A stretch of DNA of 7,329 bases from Chitinophagaceae bacterium (GCA_947489175.1 CANLED010000096.1:1-7329); one strand, 5' to 3'; counted from the stretch's first letter, positions 1 through 6,767 are shown. The notes: generated by a model not told the origin, from the sequence alone. A program made the numbers and translations.

Positions 1-326
1 CTTGTATTGTTCTTGTTATAGGTAACAGTGGAGCCTGCATGTGGACAAACACTAGAGAATGCTGAAAAGCTAGCTGCCGTATTTCCCGTTGCAGTCCTTA
101 TTACGATAACACCTTTGTCTGCCACAAATTCATTCACAGCAAGAATCTGAGTAGCTAAGTTAATTGCCAAAATCACTGTAGAGGAATTTCCTCCGGGAGT
201 TGGTGGTGTTGGGCCAGTTGAGCCTCCGGTTGTAGTGTCATCTTTGGAACAAGCTGCCATCATGCATGCAACGCAAGTGAAAGCTATACTTCCACCAATT
301 TTACCTAAGAATTCTTTCCTTTCCAT
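1..326 (-). CDS. Rieske-type [2Fe-2S] lipoprotein, N-terminal part (cut by window edge)
   Basis: The first 108 residues are visible and the C-terminus lies beyond the left edge. The ATG at 326 opens a lipoprotein signal peptide: basic start MERKEF, hydrophobic stretch at about 10-25, and a lipobox-like MMAAC with the lipidated residue at Cys26. The next residues, SKDD, resemble the acidic lipoprotein export signal that sends Bacteroidetes lipoproteins to the cell surface. A Thr/Gly/Pro-rich linker (31-49) leads into a beta-rich domain. At 94-98 the sequence CPHAG matches the first half (C-x-H) of a Rieske cluster-binding motif, preceded by the expected 'F..VC' context; the second C-x-x-H would lie outside the window. 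Such domains bind a [2Fe-2S] cluster and carry electrons; partner and substrate are unknown. It lies 79 bp after the receptor gene on the same strand, with no terminator visible between them, so it may be read from the same transcript. No Shine-Dalgarno is seen. The Rieske call would fail if the second motif half is absent. Confidence 0.82.
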   Translation of the reverse strand, partial: MERKEFLGKIGGSIAFTCVACMMAACSKDDTTTGGSTGPTPPTPGGNSSTVILAINLATQILAVNEFVADKGVIVIRTATGNTAASFSAFSSVCPHAGSTVTYNKNNT

Positions 327-405
327 AAATTTTTTTTATAACAAGTTAACATTGATTAAGTTTATATTTATTGAAAAAAAACATCCATTCGACTGATTTT
401 CATTA

Positions 406-2754
406 CTACAAATCAACTTTGTATCCAAAAACAGGGATCATTCCAAGTAAATATGAATACTTTACTTTTGACAATCCGGCATCATAAGATTGTCTGACTG
501 CATTTTTTCTATTTGTTGCATTCTGAACACCTAGAATTGCAGAGCCTGTCATGCTTTTATATTGAACCTTCCATTCCAGCTGAATATCCAAACGAAAAAA
601 TGATGCTAGCTTTTCTCCATATATGCGTGAATTATCCAACACAGTTCTTTTTTGGGCCTTCGATTTAGCAAAGTCAATAGGTGTTACCCTCACACCACCT
701 GCATAAATCATTTTAGCATCTACGCCAACGGAAGTCGGTTTTCTGGCTTTTATATTCCATTCTTTTCCAATTAAAAAAGTACTAGAAGAATTGGAGTTAT
801 AACGTGTACTTCGCCATATATTGTCTGAAGGTAAAAAAGTGGACTGATACAAACTCAACGTACTCAACATGTAAAATCGATCATTCCAAAATCGCTGTAG
901 AGTCAATTCAACACCATAATTTTGCCCTTTCCCTTTGTTATTTAGCGGTTCAATGGCATAGTCGTCTTCTAGGTTAATGACGCTGTAACTGGTTGATTTT
1001 CCATAATTTATCGGTATTTGATAAAGCCATTGGTAATAAATTTCTGTTTTTAAGTTCCAATTAGGTGCTGGCTGAATAGAATATCCTAGAACCAGGTGTT
1101 TTGATCGACTGAAGTCTAGGCTTTTATTCGCCAAAACCGTATCATTTCCAACCCTTATTCTAGCAAAATAATTGCCCAGAGGCTGAATCTGTGCGTGATT
1201 GCCATAACCAAAAGATAAATATTGGTTTGTTCCAGTCATAAATCGCAATCCAAACCTTGGTTCAACTACTGATTTTTGATTCAAAGAAAAATACTGCCCT
1301 TGCAAGCCAAACTGAAAACTCAAACGCTTCAATGGATCGGATTTCCATTGCAAAAAATAGTTTGTAAGTCTTGTGCTTCCGTTATTTAAAATCTTGTCTT
1401 TCAATACATTGGAAACGGTTTCGCGTTGTCTTAAGTTGAAATTCTTTGCGGTTGTATAAACTCCTCCTTTTACAAGATGATACTTATTAAATTTATGGGT
1501 TAATACAAGTGATAAAATTCCGTCTGCTTCAGCAAATTTATTTTTCCTTGAGAAAACAGTAGGACCATTTGCTTTTTCTATTCGGCTGTCTTCTTCCCGA
1601 TATGTATACTGATTGATGCTATAAATTGTTTTAATCAAGGTCTTTTTAGAGATATTTACGGTGTGTGAAATACCTACTACGCCCGTATTGGCAGCATCAA
1701 GCCATCCATTTCGTTTTGATGGATTAGATGTCCAAATCAGGGAATCTCTAACAGGTTCATTATTCTGCTCGCTAAGTCCACCAAATCCAAAAATAGCTAT
1801 GCTACCCAACTTTTTTGTGGGAAGATGTATGTTGAAAGAAAGGTCTTGAAAAGACGTAGCCGCATCTCCTATTTTGAACCCAATCTTCTGCATCAATGTT
1901 AAAAATCCATATCTATAATTAACCAAATAAGAACCCCCATACCCCTTTTTAAAATATCCCTCTGAAGCTGCGTCTAATCCAATTGTACTCAAAGAAAATG
2001 TATGTTCTCTTTTTTCGGAATTTCCTTTGCGAAGCTTTATGTCAAAAACCCCAGACAAAGCATTCCCATACTCTGCAGGGAAAGCGCCTGTCATAAAATC
2101 TGAATTGGCAAGAAGTTGAGCACTGAGAATTGAAATAGCTCCACCGGAAGTTCCAACCCGGGCAAAGTGATTGGGATTGGGGATATTCACCCCCTCCATT
2201 CTCCACAACAATCCATTGGGAGAGTTGCCCCGAATAATTAAGGCATTCCCATCCCCATTGCCTGAAACACCAGCAAATGCAGTTGCCATACGGGAAGGAT
2301 CATTTAATCCAGCCGCAAAACGCCTGGTTTCTTCAACGCTAAACATACGTGCACTTACCATGGCCATGTCGTTTATAGCGCGAGACTTGTTGGTTCTTCC
2401 TTGAATTTTAATTGCTGTTGATACGGTGGCATCTTCCTCTAATTCGATGGTTAAAATCAATTCTTTACCCGATTCAACAGATAAATTACTTAAAACGATT
2501 GGTTTGAAACCAACATGGCTAATGCGCAAGGAATGTCGCCCTACAGGTACATTCAACAACCTAAATTGACCTGCATTATCTGTAGTTGTTTGTCTGTTTT
2601 CAACATCCTCTATTGTTATAGTTGATCCAGCCAATGGAAGATTGATTGCACGCTCAAGAACAAAACCCCTAACTGTTTGGGTTGGCACCTGAGCAAAACT
2701 AACCTGAAATACAAACAAGATCATAACGAAAAAAACAATTTTCTTACACGGCAT
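406..2754 (-). CDS. TonB-dependent outer-membrane receptor with CarboxypepD_reg-like N-terminal domain
   Basis: A 782-aa outer-membrane protein. Residues 1-21 are a signal peptide (MPCKK start, hydrophobic core, SFA) with Gln22 next, as in Bacteroidetes signal peptidase I substrates. Residues 28-105 form a CarboxypepD_reg-like beta-sandwich (VRGFV, DNAGQFRL, VPVGRHSL, VGFKP). The plug lies at about 125-245, with the motifs DPSRM, AGVSG, IRGNSPNGLLW, EGVNIPNPNHF, GGAISIL, GAFPAEYGNALSGVF and LRKGN. This pattern is typical of a widespread Bacteroidetes receptor family whose ligand is generally unknown. The remainder (about 245-782) alternates aromatic and polar residues like a 22-strand barrel and ends in FGYKVDL. 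Such receptors import or bind large or scarce ligands using TonB/ExbBD energy. No SusD-like partner is next to it, which argues against a Sus-type glycan importer. At under 800 residues it is shorter than typical SusC proteins of about 1000. The start at 2754 is supported by the signal peptide; stop TAG at 406-408. Its ligand cannot be read from sequence. Confidence 0.93.
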   Translation of the reverse strand: MPCKKIVFFVMILFVFQVSFAQVPTQTVRGFVLERAINLPLAGSTITIEDVENRQTTTDNAGQFRLLNVPVGRHSLRISHVGFKPIVLSNLSVESGKELILTIELEEDATVSTAIKIQGRTNKSRAINDMAMVSARMFSVEETRRFAAGLNDPSRMATAFAGVSGNGDGNALIIRGNSPNGLLWRMEGVNIPNPNHFARVGTSGGAISILSAQLLANSDFMTGAFPAEYGNALSGVFDIKLRKGNSEKREHTFSLSTIGLDAASEGYFKKGYGGSYLVNYRYGFLTLMQKIGFKIGDAATSFQDLSFNIHLPTKKLGSIAIFGFGGLSEQNNEPVRDSLIWTSNPSKRNGWLDAANTGVVGISHTVNISKKTLIKTIYSINQYTYREEDSRIEKANGPTVFSRKNKFAEADGILSLVLTHKFNKYHLVKGGVYTTAKNFNLRQRETVSNVLKDKILNNGSTRLTNYFLQWKSDPLKRLSFQFGLQGQYFSLNQKSVVEPRFGLRFMTGTNQYLSFGYGNHAQIQPLGNYFARIRVGNDTVLANKSLDFSRSKHLVLGYSIQPAPNWNLKTEIYYQWLYQIPINYGKSTSYSVINLEDDYAIEPLNNKGKGQNYGVELTLQRFWNDRFYMLSTLSLYQSTFLPSDNIWRSTRYNSNSSSTFLIGKEWNIKARKPTSVGVDAKMIYAGGVRVTPIDFAKSKAQKRTVLDNSRIYGEKLASFFRLDIQLEWKVQYKSMTGSAILGVQNATNRKNAVRQSYDAGLSKVKYSYLLGMIPVFGYKVDL

Positions 2755-2801
2755 ATTTGAAAATACATAAATTGCTAGAAAAATCTATTTATTGATAAAA
2801 A

Positions 2802-2825
2802 ATTATCTTTACTTGGAAAGATAAT
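2802..2825. repeat. Perfect 9-bp inverted repeat in divergent spacer, abutting a start codon
   Basis: ATTATCTTT (2802-2810) and AAAGATAAT (2817-2825) are exact reverse complements separated by 6 bases (ACTTGG). The repeat ends one base before the ATG at 2827 and lies inside the 72-bp spacer between the divergent receptor and YwaF-like genes. The left arm contains TATCTTTA (2804-2811), one mismatch from the Bacteroidetes -7 element TAnnTTTG, though no TTG is correctly spaced upstream. GGAAAG at 2815-2820 could act as a weak ribosome site and would be partly buried in the stem. It may be an operator for a dimeric regulator or an RNA hairpin that limits initiation. The repeat is seen directly; the role is inferred. 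Confidence 0.6.
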
Positions 2826-2826
2826 C

Positions 2827-3558
2827 ATGGTTTATCAACAAACTGTTTCCATTTTTAGTACTACTTGGTGGACATGCATATCATTTGCAACTGCATTTAT
2901 CATGTTACTCTTAATACTTCCCTCCTATTATTCATGGGCCCGAAACAAAAATTACACAAAATTTATAGGAGCAATTATCCTCATAAACCTATTGGTTGAA
3001 AACATCTATGGACTTTACCTTGGTGTTTGGAGTATAAAGCAGTTCTTACCACTGCACTTTTGCGGCCTAAGTGGATTATTGGCATCAATCCTGATGTTTA
3101 GATACTCAAACAAAATTGCTAAAATTCTTTTCTACTGGGGTTTGATAGGAGGTTTTTATGCCCTTATTACACCCGAATTTGATTTTGGGACACAAGGATA
3201 TTTTTTCTATAGTTATACAATTGGCCATGCTTCAATAATATTGGTTTCATTTTATTCCATTATATACAAGGACTTTACACCAGCAAAAAATTCTTGGTTA
3301 AAAATTTTTATCCTCACACAGTTTGCTGCGTTGTTTGTTGGACTCATCAACCGGATATTGGGATCAAATTATATGTATCTTTCAACTCCACCCATAGCCC
3401 AAAATCCGATGATTTTAGGCGAATGGCCATGGTATTTGGTTGTTTTTGATTTCCTTGCTTTAGCACACTTTTTCATTCTTTACAGTATTTTTCATAAAAT
3501 AAAATATTACAAATATCTTTTTGAAAAAAAAGCTAGTAAACAATCGTCAAATTGGTAA
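2827..3558 (+). CDS. YwaF/TMEM164-family multi-pass membrane protein (TIGR02206-type)
   Basis: A 243-aa inner-membrane protein with about six or seven hydrophobic segments (roughly 16-35, 46-66, 80-92, 99-116, 128-147, 157-175, 203-222) and a Lys-rich cytoplasmic-type tail. Family landmarks appear in order: LPLHFC (74-79), YWGLIGG (103-109), ALITPEF (112-118), a conserved His (134), LINRILGSNYMYL (173-185), PP (188-189) and EWPWY (199-203). This pattern matches bacterial YwaF-like proteins, related to eukaryotic TMEM164. Human TMEM164 is reported to be an acyltransferase acting on ether phospholipids through a Cys-His pair; Cys79 and His134 here sit at the equivalent places by my reading, so a lipid acyltransferase role is possible but unproven for bacteria. 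The start at 2827 is the only one giving a full first helix, and GGAAAG six bases upstream is a weak ribosome site. The gene diverges from the receptor gene and is 61 bp from the amylase gene on the same strand. No link to either neighbour's function is evident. Confidence 0.85.
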   Translation: MVYQQTVSIFSTTWWTCISFATAFIMLLLILPSYYSWARNKNYTKFIGAIILINLLVENIYGLYLGVWSIKQFLPLHFCGLSGLLASILMFRYSNKIAKILFYWGLIGGFYALITPEFDFGTQGYFFYSYTIGHASIILVSFYSIIYKDFTPAKNSWLKIFILTQFAALFVGLINRILGSNYMYLSTPPIAQNPMILGEWPWYLVVFDFLALAHFFILYSIFHKIKYYKYLFEKKASKQSSNW

Positions 3559-3585
3559 AATAAAATCAAATTAAAAGTATATTCG
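3551..3585 (+). promoter_or_regulatory. Candidate Bacteroidetes-type promoter for the amylase gene
   Basis: TATATTCG (3578-3585) differs at one base from the Bacteroidetes/Flavobacterium -7 consensus TAnnTTTG. ATTG at 3551-3554 could serve as the -33 TTG, 23 bp away, which is at the long end of the accepted spacing. Transcription would start near 3590 and give a leader of about 30 bases before the ATG at 3620. The upstream element overlaps the end of the YwaF-like gene. One mismatch and a stretched spacer keep confidence modest. Confidence 0.4.
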
Positions 3586-3590
3586 TGATG

Positions 3591-3605
3591 TGTGTTAATT
3601 ACACA
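3591..3605. repeat. Short inverted repeat in the amylase leader
   Basis: TGTGT (3591-3595) and ACACA (3601-3605) are exact reverse complements around TAATT. In RNA the stem can extend by a G-U and a U-A pair. It starts where the candidate promoter would place the transcription start, so it may be an operator or a 5' stem protecting the mRNA. Five pairs in AT-rich DNA can arise by chance. Confidence 0.35.
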
Positions 3606-3619
3606 TAATCAACGATTAT

Positions 3620-6508
3620 ATGAAAAAATTCTTTTCTGTATTTACCCTATTTGTCATTTCAGCTCTTTTTTGTCATAGCCAGGTATTGCGTTGGGCACCA
3701 TCTTTTATTCAAGAAAATAGCCAAACAATAAACATAACTGGCAATGCAAAATTTGGAAATAAGGGGTTACTTGATTACGCGCCTGCTTCTGATGTATTTG
3801 TACACATAGGAGCCATCACCAACCTAAGCACAGGAAGTTCAGATTGGAAGTATGCCCCTTTTACATGGGCTACAACCAATGCTCTTGCTAGTGCAACTAA
3901 TTCGGCATCCAATGAATGGACATTTACCATTTCTGGAGGATTGAGGTCCTTTTTCAAAATTACAAATCCCAACGAAAAAATTATTAAGATTGCAGTGTTG
4001 TTCCGTTCTGGAAATGGAAGTAAGGCCCTAAGAAATGAAAATGGTTCAGACATGTATATTCCAGTTTATGACAATGGATTATATGCAAGAATTGATGAAC
4101 CTTTAACTAATCCAACTTACATTCCCTCATTAATTACTCTCAATAAAAATATTGGTGACAATTTTACCATCGTTGGAAACGCTAGTCAGTCAGCCAATTT
4201 AATCATCACACAGAACGGAGCAGCATTAAAAACAGTAACAAATAGTTCTACCATTTCAGCAAATACAACTATAAACAAGGTTGGAACACAGAAATTCCTA
4301 TTTGAAGCAACATCAGGAGCCTCCATATCAAAAGATTCTATTTCTTTTTTTGTTTCTGGCCCAGCAAAGATTTCAGCCTTGCCAACAGGTATTGTTGATG
4401 GAATTAACTACGAGCTAGGTGACACATCTGTTGTTTTGGTACTATACGCACCAGGTAAATCAGGCATTTCGGTTATAGGAGATTTTAACAACTGGACTGA
4501 AACTACTGAAGAACAAATGAACAAAACACCTGATGGAAATAGGTTTTGGCTCAGGTTAAAGGGATTAAAAGCTGGACAAGAATATGCCTATCAATACATC
4601 ATTGATGGTGGATTAAGAGTAGCTGATTATAATACCGAGAAAATTTTAGACCCAAATAATGATGGGTTCATACCTGCAACAACCTACCCTAACCTTAAAA
4701 CTTACCCAACATCCAAAACTACTGGTATTGTAAGTATGCTACAAACGGGCAAACCCCAATACACGTGGAAGATTAAAAACTTCAACCGACCAGATAAAAG
4801 AAATCTTGTTATTTATGAAGTTTTAATACGCGACTTTCTTGCAGCTAGAAATTTTCAATCACTGAAAGATACAATACCATACTTGAAAAGGTTGGGAATC
4901 AATGCTATTGAAATTATGCCATTCTCGGAATTTGAAGGAAACTTAAGCTGGGGTTATAATCCAAATTTCTTTTTTGCACCCGACAAATTTTATGGCACGG
5001 AAACGGCTATTAGGGAATTTATTGATGCCTGTCACCAGCAAGGAATCGCTGTAATAATGGATATGGTACTAAATCACTGCTTTGGATCGTCTCCCCTTGC
5101 TCAAATGTATTGGGATGGAGCAAACAATCAGCCTGCCTCAAATAATCCATGGCTCAATACCACAGCAACGCATCCTTTTAATGTAGGAAATGATTTTAAT
5201 CATGAGTCAGCTGCCACCAAAGATTTTGTTTCTAGGGTTGTTAGGCATTGGCTTACAAAATACAATATTGATGGGATAAGATGGGATCTTTCAAAAGGAT
5301 TCACCCAAACAAATAATGCAAATAATGTTTCAGCATGGAGCAACTATGATGCGGGTAGAATTGCAACATGGAAAAGAATTTATGACACAATGCAATCCGC
5401 ATCGCCAAACAGTTATTGCATTCTTGAACACTTTGCAGACAATACAGAAGAAAAAGAATTGGCTGATTATGGCATGTTGCTATGGGGAAATGCTAACAAT
5501 AATTTCAACCAAGCTACCATGGGATACAATACGGATGCTGATTTTAGCGGTATTTCATCTGAGAAAAGGGGCTGGAATAACAGGCATTTAGTGGGATATA
5601 TGGAAAGCCATGACGAAGAAAGGTTGATGTTTAAAAATATCATGTTTGGGAATCAATCAGGATCATATAATGTGAAAGATTCCATAACTGGACTTAAAAG
5701 GAATGGTATGGCAGCAGCCTTTTGGGCATTGATGCCAGGACCTAAAATGCTTTGGCAGTTTGGTGAATTGGGCTTTCCTTATTCAATTAATACCTGTGCC
5801 AATGGATTGGTAAATGCCAATTGCAGGCTCGACAATAAAGTCCCTGTTTGGGAATCATACTTTCATCCATTCAAAAGAGGATTATATGATGTTTATTCAA
5901 ACCTACTCAGGCTTAGAATGAAGCCCAATTATTTAACCACTTTCACTACAAATAAGTTTACAACCAATTTTAGCTCTCTTTACAAATCATTCCAGGTTAA
6001 TGACGATTCGTTGAAAATAGTTGTAGTTGGAAATTTTGATGTTACTTCAAAATCAAATATTGTAAGCTTTCCAGCAGATGGCACCTGGTTCAGCTACCTC
6101 ACTGGAACTAATATTAATATTACAGGAGGAAGTTCAAACATAACACTTCAGCCAGGAGAATATCATGTTTATTTGAATAAAGACCTAAGTGCAAATATTG
6201 TAACAAGCATAAATAATACAACTGTACCAACCCTAGATGCAAACCTAAAAATATTTCCAAATCCATTAAGTACATCGGCTACCATTTCATTTAATCTAGA
6301 AAGAGCTGGGAAAACCGAAATTGAACTACTCGACCAAAATGGAACGCGCATTAGCAACTTATTCAATGGTATCAAGTCAGCAGGTTTGCATAAAATGGAA
6401 TTTAAACTTGATAATTTATCTTCGAAAGCGCTTAAATCCGGTATTTATATCCTCAACTTAAAAAACAATGGAGGTCAACAATCTCGTAAAATCTATATAA
6501 ATCACTAA
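3620..6508 (+). CDS. Secreted GH13 alpha-amylase-family enzyme with CBM48-like domain and T9SS type A sorting domain
   Basis: A 962-aa secreted enzyme predicted to cleave alpha-glucans such as starch or glycogen. In order: signal peptide 1-20 (cut before Gln21); an N-terminal beta-sandwich at about 22-150 (VFVHIGAI at 59-66, FRSGNGS at 128-134, DMYIPV at 144-149), perhaps carbohydrate binding; an Ig-like segment at about 155-250; a CBM48/E-set domain at about 257-345 (GDFNNW at 287-292); a GH13 (beta/alpha)8 barrel at about 395-765; an all-beta domain C to about 852; and a T9SS sorting domain at 876-962, beginning LKIFPNPLS. Barrel signatures: WGYNP with Tyr446; region I DMVLNH (481-486); region II GIRWD with Arg554 and nucleophile Asp556; region III acid/base Glu603 in ILEHF; region IV ESHDEE with His664 and Asp665. 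The triad Asp556/Glu603/Asp665 is therefore complete. Region IV has Ser where GH13 enzymes usually have Asn. The sorting domain implies Sec export, passage through the T9SS, then surface attachment or release. No other glycan genes are adjacent. Exact specificity (amylase, pullulanase-like or other) is not readable. Confidence 0.94.
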   Translation: MKKFFSVFTLFVISALFCHSQVLRWAPSFIQENSQTINITGNAKFGNKGLLDYAPASDVFVHIGAITNLSTGSSDWKYAPFTWATTNALASATNSASNEWTFTISGGLRSFFKITNPNEKIIKIAVLFRSGNGSKALRNENGSDMYIPVYDNGLYARIDEPLTNPTYIPSLITLNKNIGDNFTIVGNASQSANLIITQNGAALKTVTNSSTISANTTINKVGTQKFLFEATSGASISKDSISFFVSGPAKISALPTGIVDGINYELGDTSVVLVLYAPGKSGISVIGDFNNWTETTEEQMNKTPDGNRFWLRLKGLKAGQEYAYQYIIDGGLRVADYNTEKILDPNNDGFIPATTYPNLKTYPTSKTTGIVSMLQTGKPQYTWKIKNFNRPDKRNLVIYEVLIRDFLAARNFQSLKDTIPYLKRLGINAIEIMPFSEFEGNLSWGYNPNFFFAPDKFYGTETAIREFIDACHQQGIAVIMDMVLNHCFGSSPLAQMYWDGANNQPASNNPWLNTTATHPFNVGNDFNHESAATKDFVSRVVRHWLTKYNIDGIRWDLSKGFTQTNNANNVSAWSNYDAGRIATWKRIYDTMQSASPNSYCILEHFADNTEEKELADYGMLLWGNANNNFNQATMGYNTDADFSGISSEKRGWNNRHLVGYMESHDEERLMFKNIMFGNQSGSYNVKDSITGLKRNGMAAAFWALMPGPKMLWQFGELGFPYSINTCANGLVNANCRLDNKVPVWESYFHPFKRGLYDVYSNLLRLRMKPNYLTTFTTNKFTTNFSSLYKSFQVNDDSLKIVVVGNFDVTSKSNIVSFPADGTWFSYLTGTNINITGGSSNITLQPGEYHVYLNKDLSANIVTSINNTTVPTLDANLKIFPNPLSTSATISFNLERAGKTEIELLDQNGTRISNLFNGIKSAGLHKMEFKLDNLSSKALKSGIYILNLKNNGGQQSRKIYINH

Positions 6509-6520
6509 ATATAATGCATC

Positions 6521-6539
6521 AAGATTTTTTGTAAATCTT
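6521..6539 (+). other. Stem-loop just after the amylase stop codon
   Basis: AAGATTT (6521-6527) and AAATCTT (6533-6539) are perfect 7-bp complements with a TTTGT loop, 12 bases after the stop codon. The stem is AT-rich and no T-tract follows, so it is unlikely to terminate alone. It may protect the mRNA 3' end together with the terminator downstream. Confidence 0.4.
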
Positions 6540-6598
6540 AGTCAATAGGTCTCAAAACAAATTGATTTTTATTTGCTACTTACACTTAAATCAAAACT

Positions 6599-6630
6599 TC
6601 ATTTTATTCAAAAGAATGAGGTGATTTTTT
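6599..6630 (+). terminator. Rho-independent terminator downstream of the amylase gene
   Basis: Bases 6599-6609 can pair with 6614-6624 as RNA in an 11-bp stem (eight Watson-Crick and three G-U pairs) closed by an AAAA loop (6610-6613), and six T follow directly (6625-6630). The G-U pairs become A-C mismatches on the other strand, so it works only on plus-strand transcripts. It lies 90 bp after the amylase stop and separates that gene from the DUF47 unit. Confidence 0.72.
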
Positions 6631-6673
6631 GATTATCCCTTTTTTTACCATCATCAATGAATAATCAGATTAA

Positions 6674-6689
6674 TTGAGTAATCACTCAA
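6674..6689. repeat. 6-bp inverted repeat
   Basis: TTGAGT (6674-6679) and ACTCAA (6684-6689) pair perfectly around AATC. T-rich sequence follows on the plus strand (from 6691), so it could be a weak second terminator, or an operator upstream of the DUF47 gene. No clear choice can be made. Confidence 0.35.
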
Positions 6690-6749
6690 GATTTACATCT
6701 TTTACAAAAAATAAAATTTATATCCTTACTGAACCCTGACTAAACCCAT

Positions 6750-6767
6750 TTGATAACAATTTCGTAA
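6750..6767 (+). promoter_or_regulatory. Possible PHO-box-like direct repeat upstream of the DUF47 gene
   Basis: TTGATAA (6750-6756) and TTCGTAA (6761-6767) share five of seven bases and begin 11 bp apart, the geometry of a PHO box (7-bp repeats with a 4-bp spacer). The base sequence does not match the E. coli PHO consensus, and AT-rich DNA readily gives such repeats. The suggestion rests on spacing and on the phosphate-related gene downstream. Confidence 0.2.

Noticed and set aside
327..405. Eight-T run on the minus strand as a terminator between receptor and Rieske genes
   Set aside because: The T-run is not preceded by a stable stem, so no intrinsic terminator is supported.
409..416. TTGATTTG on the minus strand as a promoter for the Rieske gene
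   Set aside because: It is the last codons of the receptor gene, has no spaced -33 element, and is readily explained as coding sequence.
2171..2404. 77-codon plus-strand open frame inside the receptor gene
   Set aside because: It lies antisense within the conserved plug-coding part of the receptor gene; its protein has no recognisable domain and no start context. The same holds for 1661-1849.
2780..2787. TAGATTTT on the minus strand as a -7 element for the receptor gene
   Set aside because: There is one mismatch to TAnnTTTG, but no TTG lies 17-23 bp upstream and the leader would be very short; too weak to list as a promoter.
3669..3680. Cys18 in the amylase signal peptide as a lipidation site
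   Set aside because: The residues before it (Ala-Leu-Phe) do not fit a lipobox, and cleavage before Gln21 fits signal peptidase I in this phylum.
3775..4053. 92-codon minus-strand frame inside the amylase gene
   Set aside because: It is antisense to a clearly coding region and low in recognisable features. The minus-strand frame at 6169-6375 and the plus-strand frame at 5316-5591 are rejected for the same reason.
406..6508. Receptor plus amylase as a Sus-like starch utilisation locus
   Set aside because: The two genes are on opposite strands with an unrelated membrane gene between; no SusD, SusE/F or SusR is present; and the amylase is a T9SS cargo rather than a SusG-type lipoprotein.
6606..6657. 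Minus-strand mini-frame of 16 codons in the 386-bp gap
   Set aside because: It is very short, lysine-rich from A-runs, and overlaps the terminator; it looks like chance.
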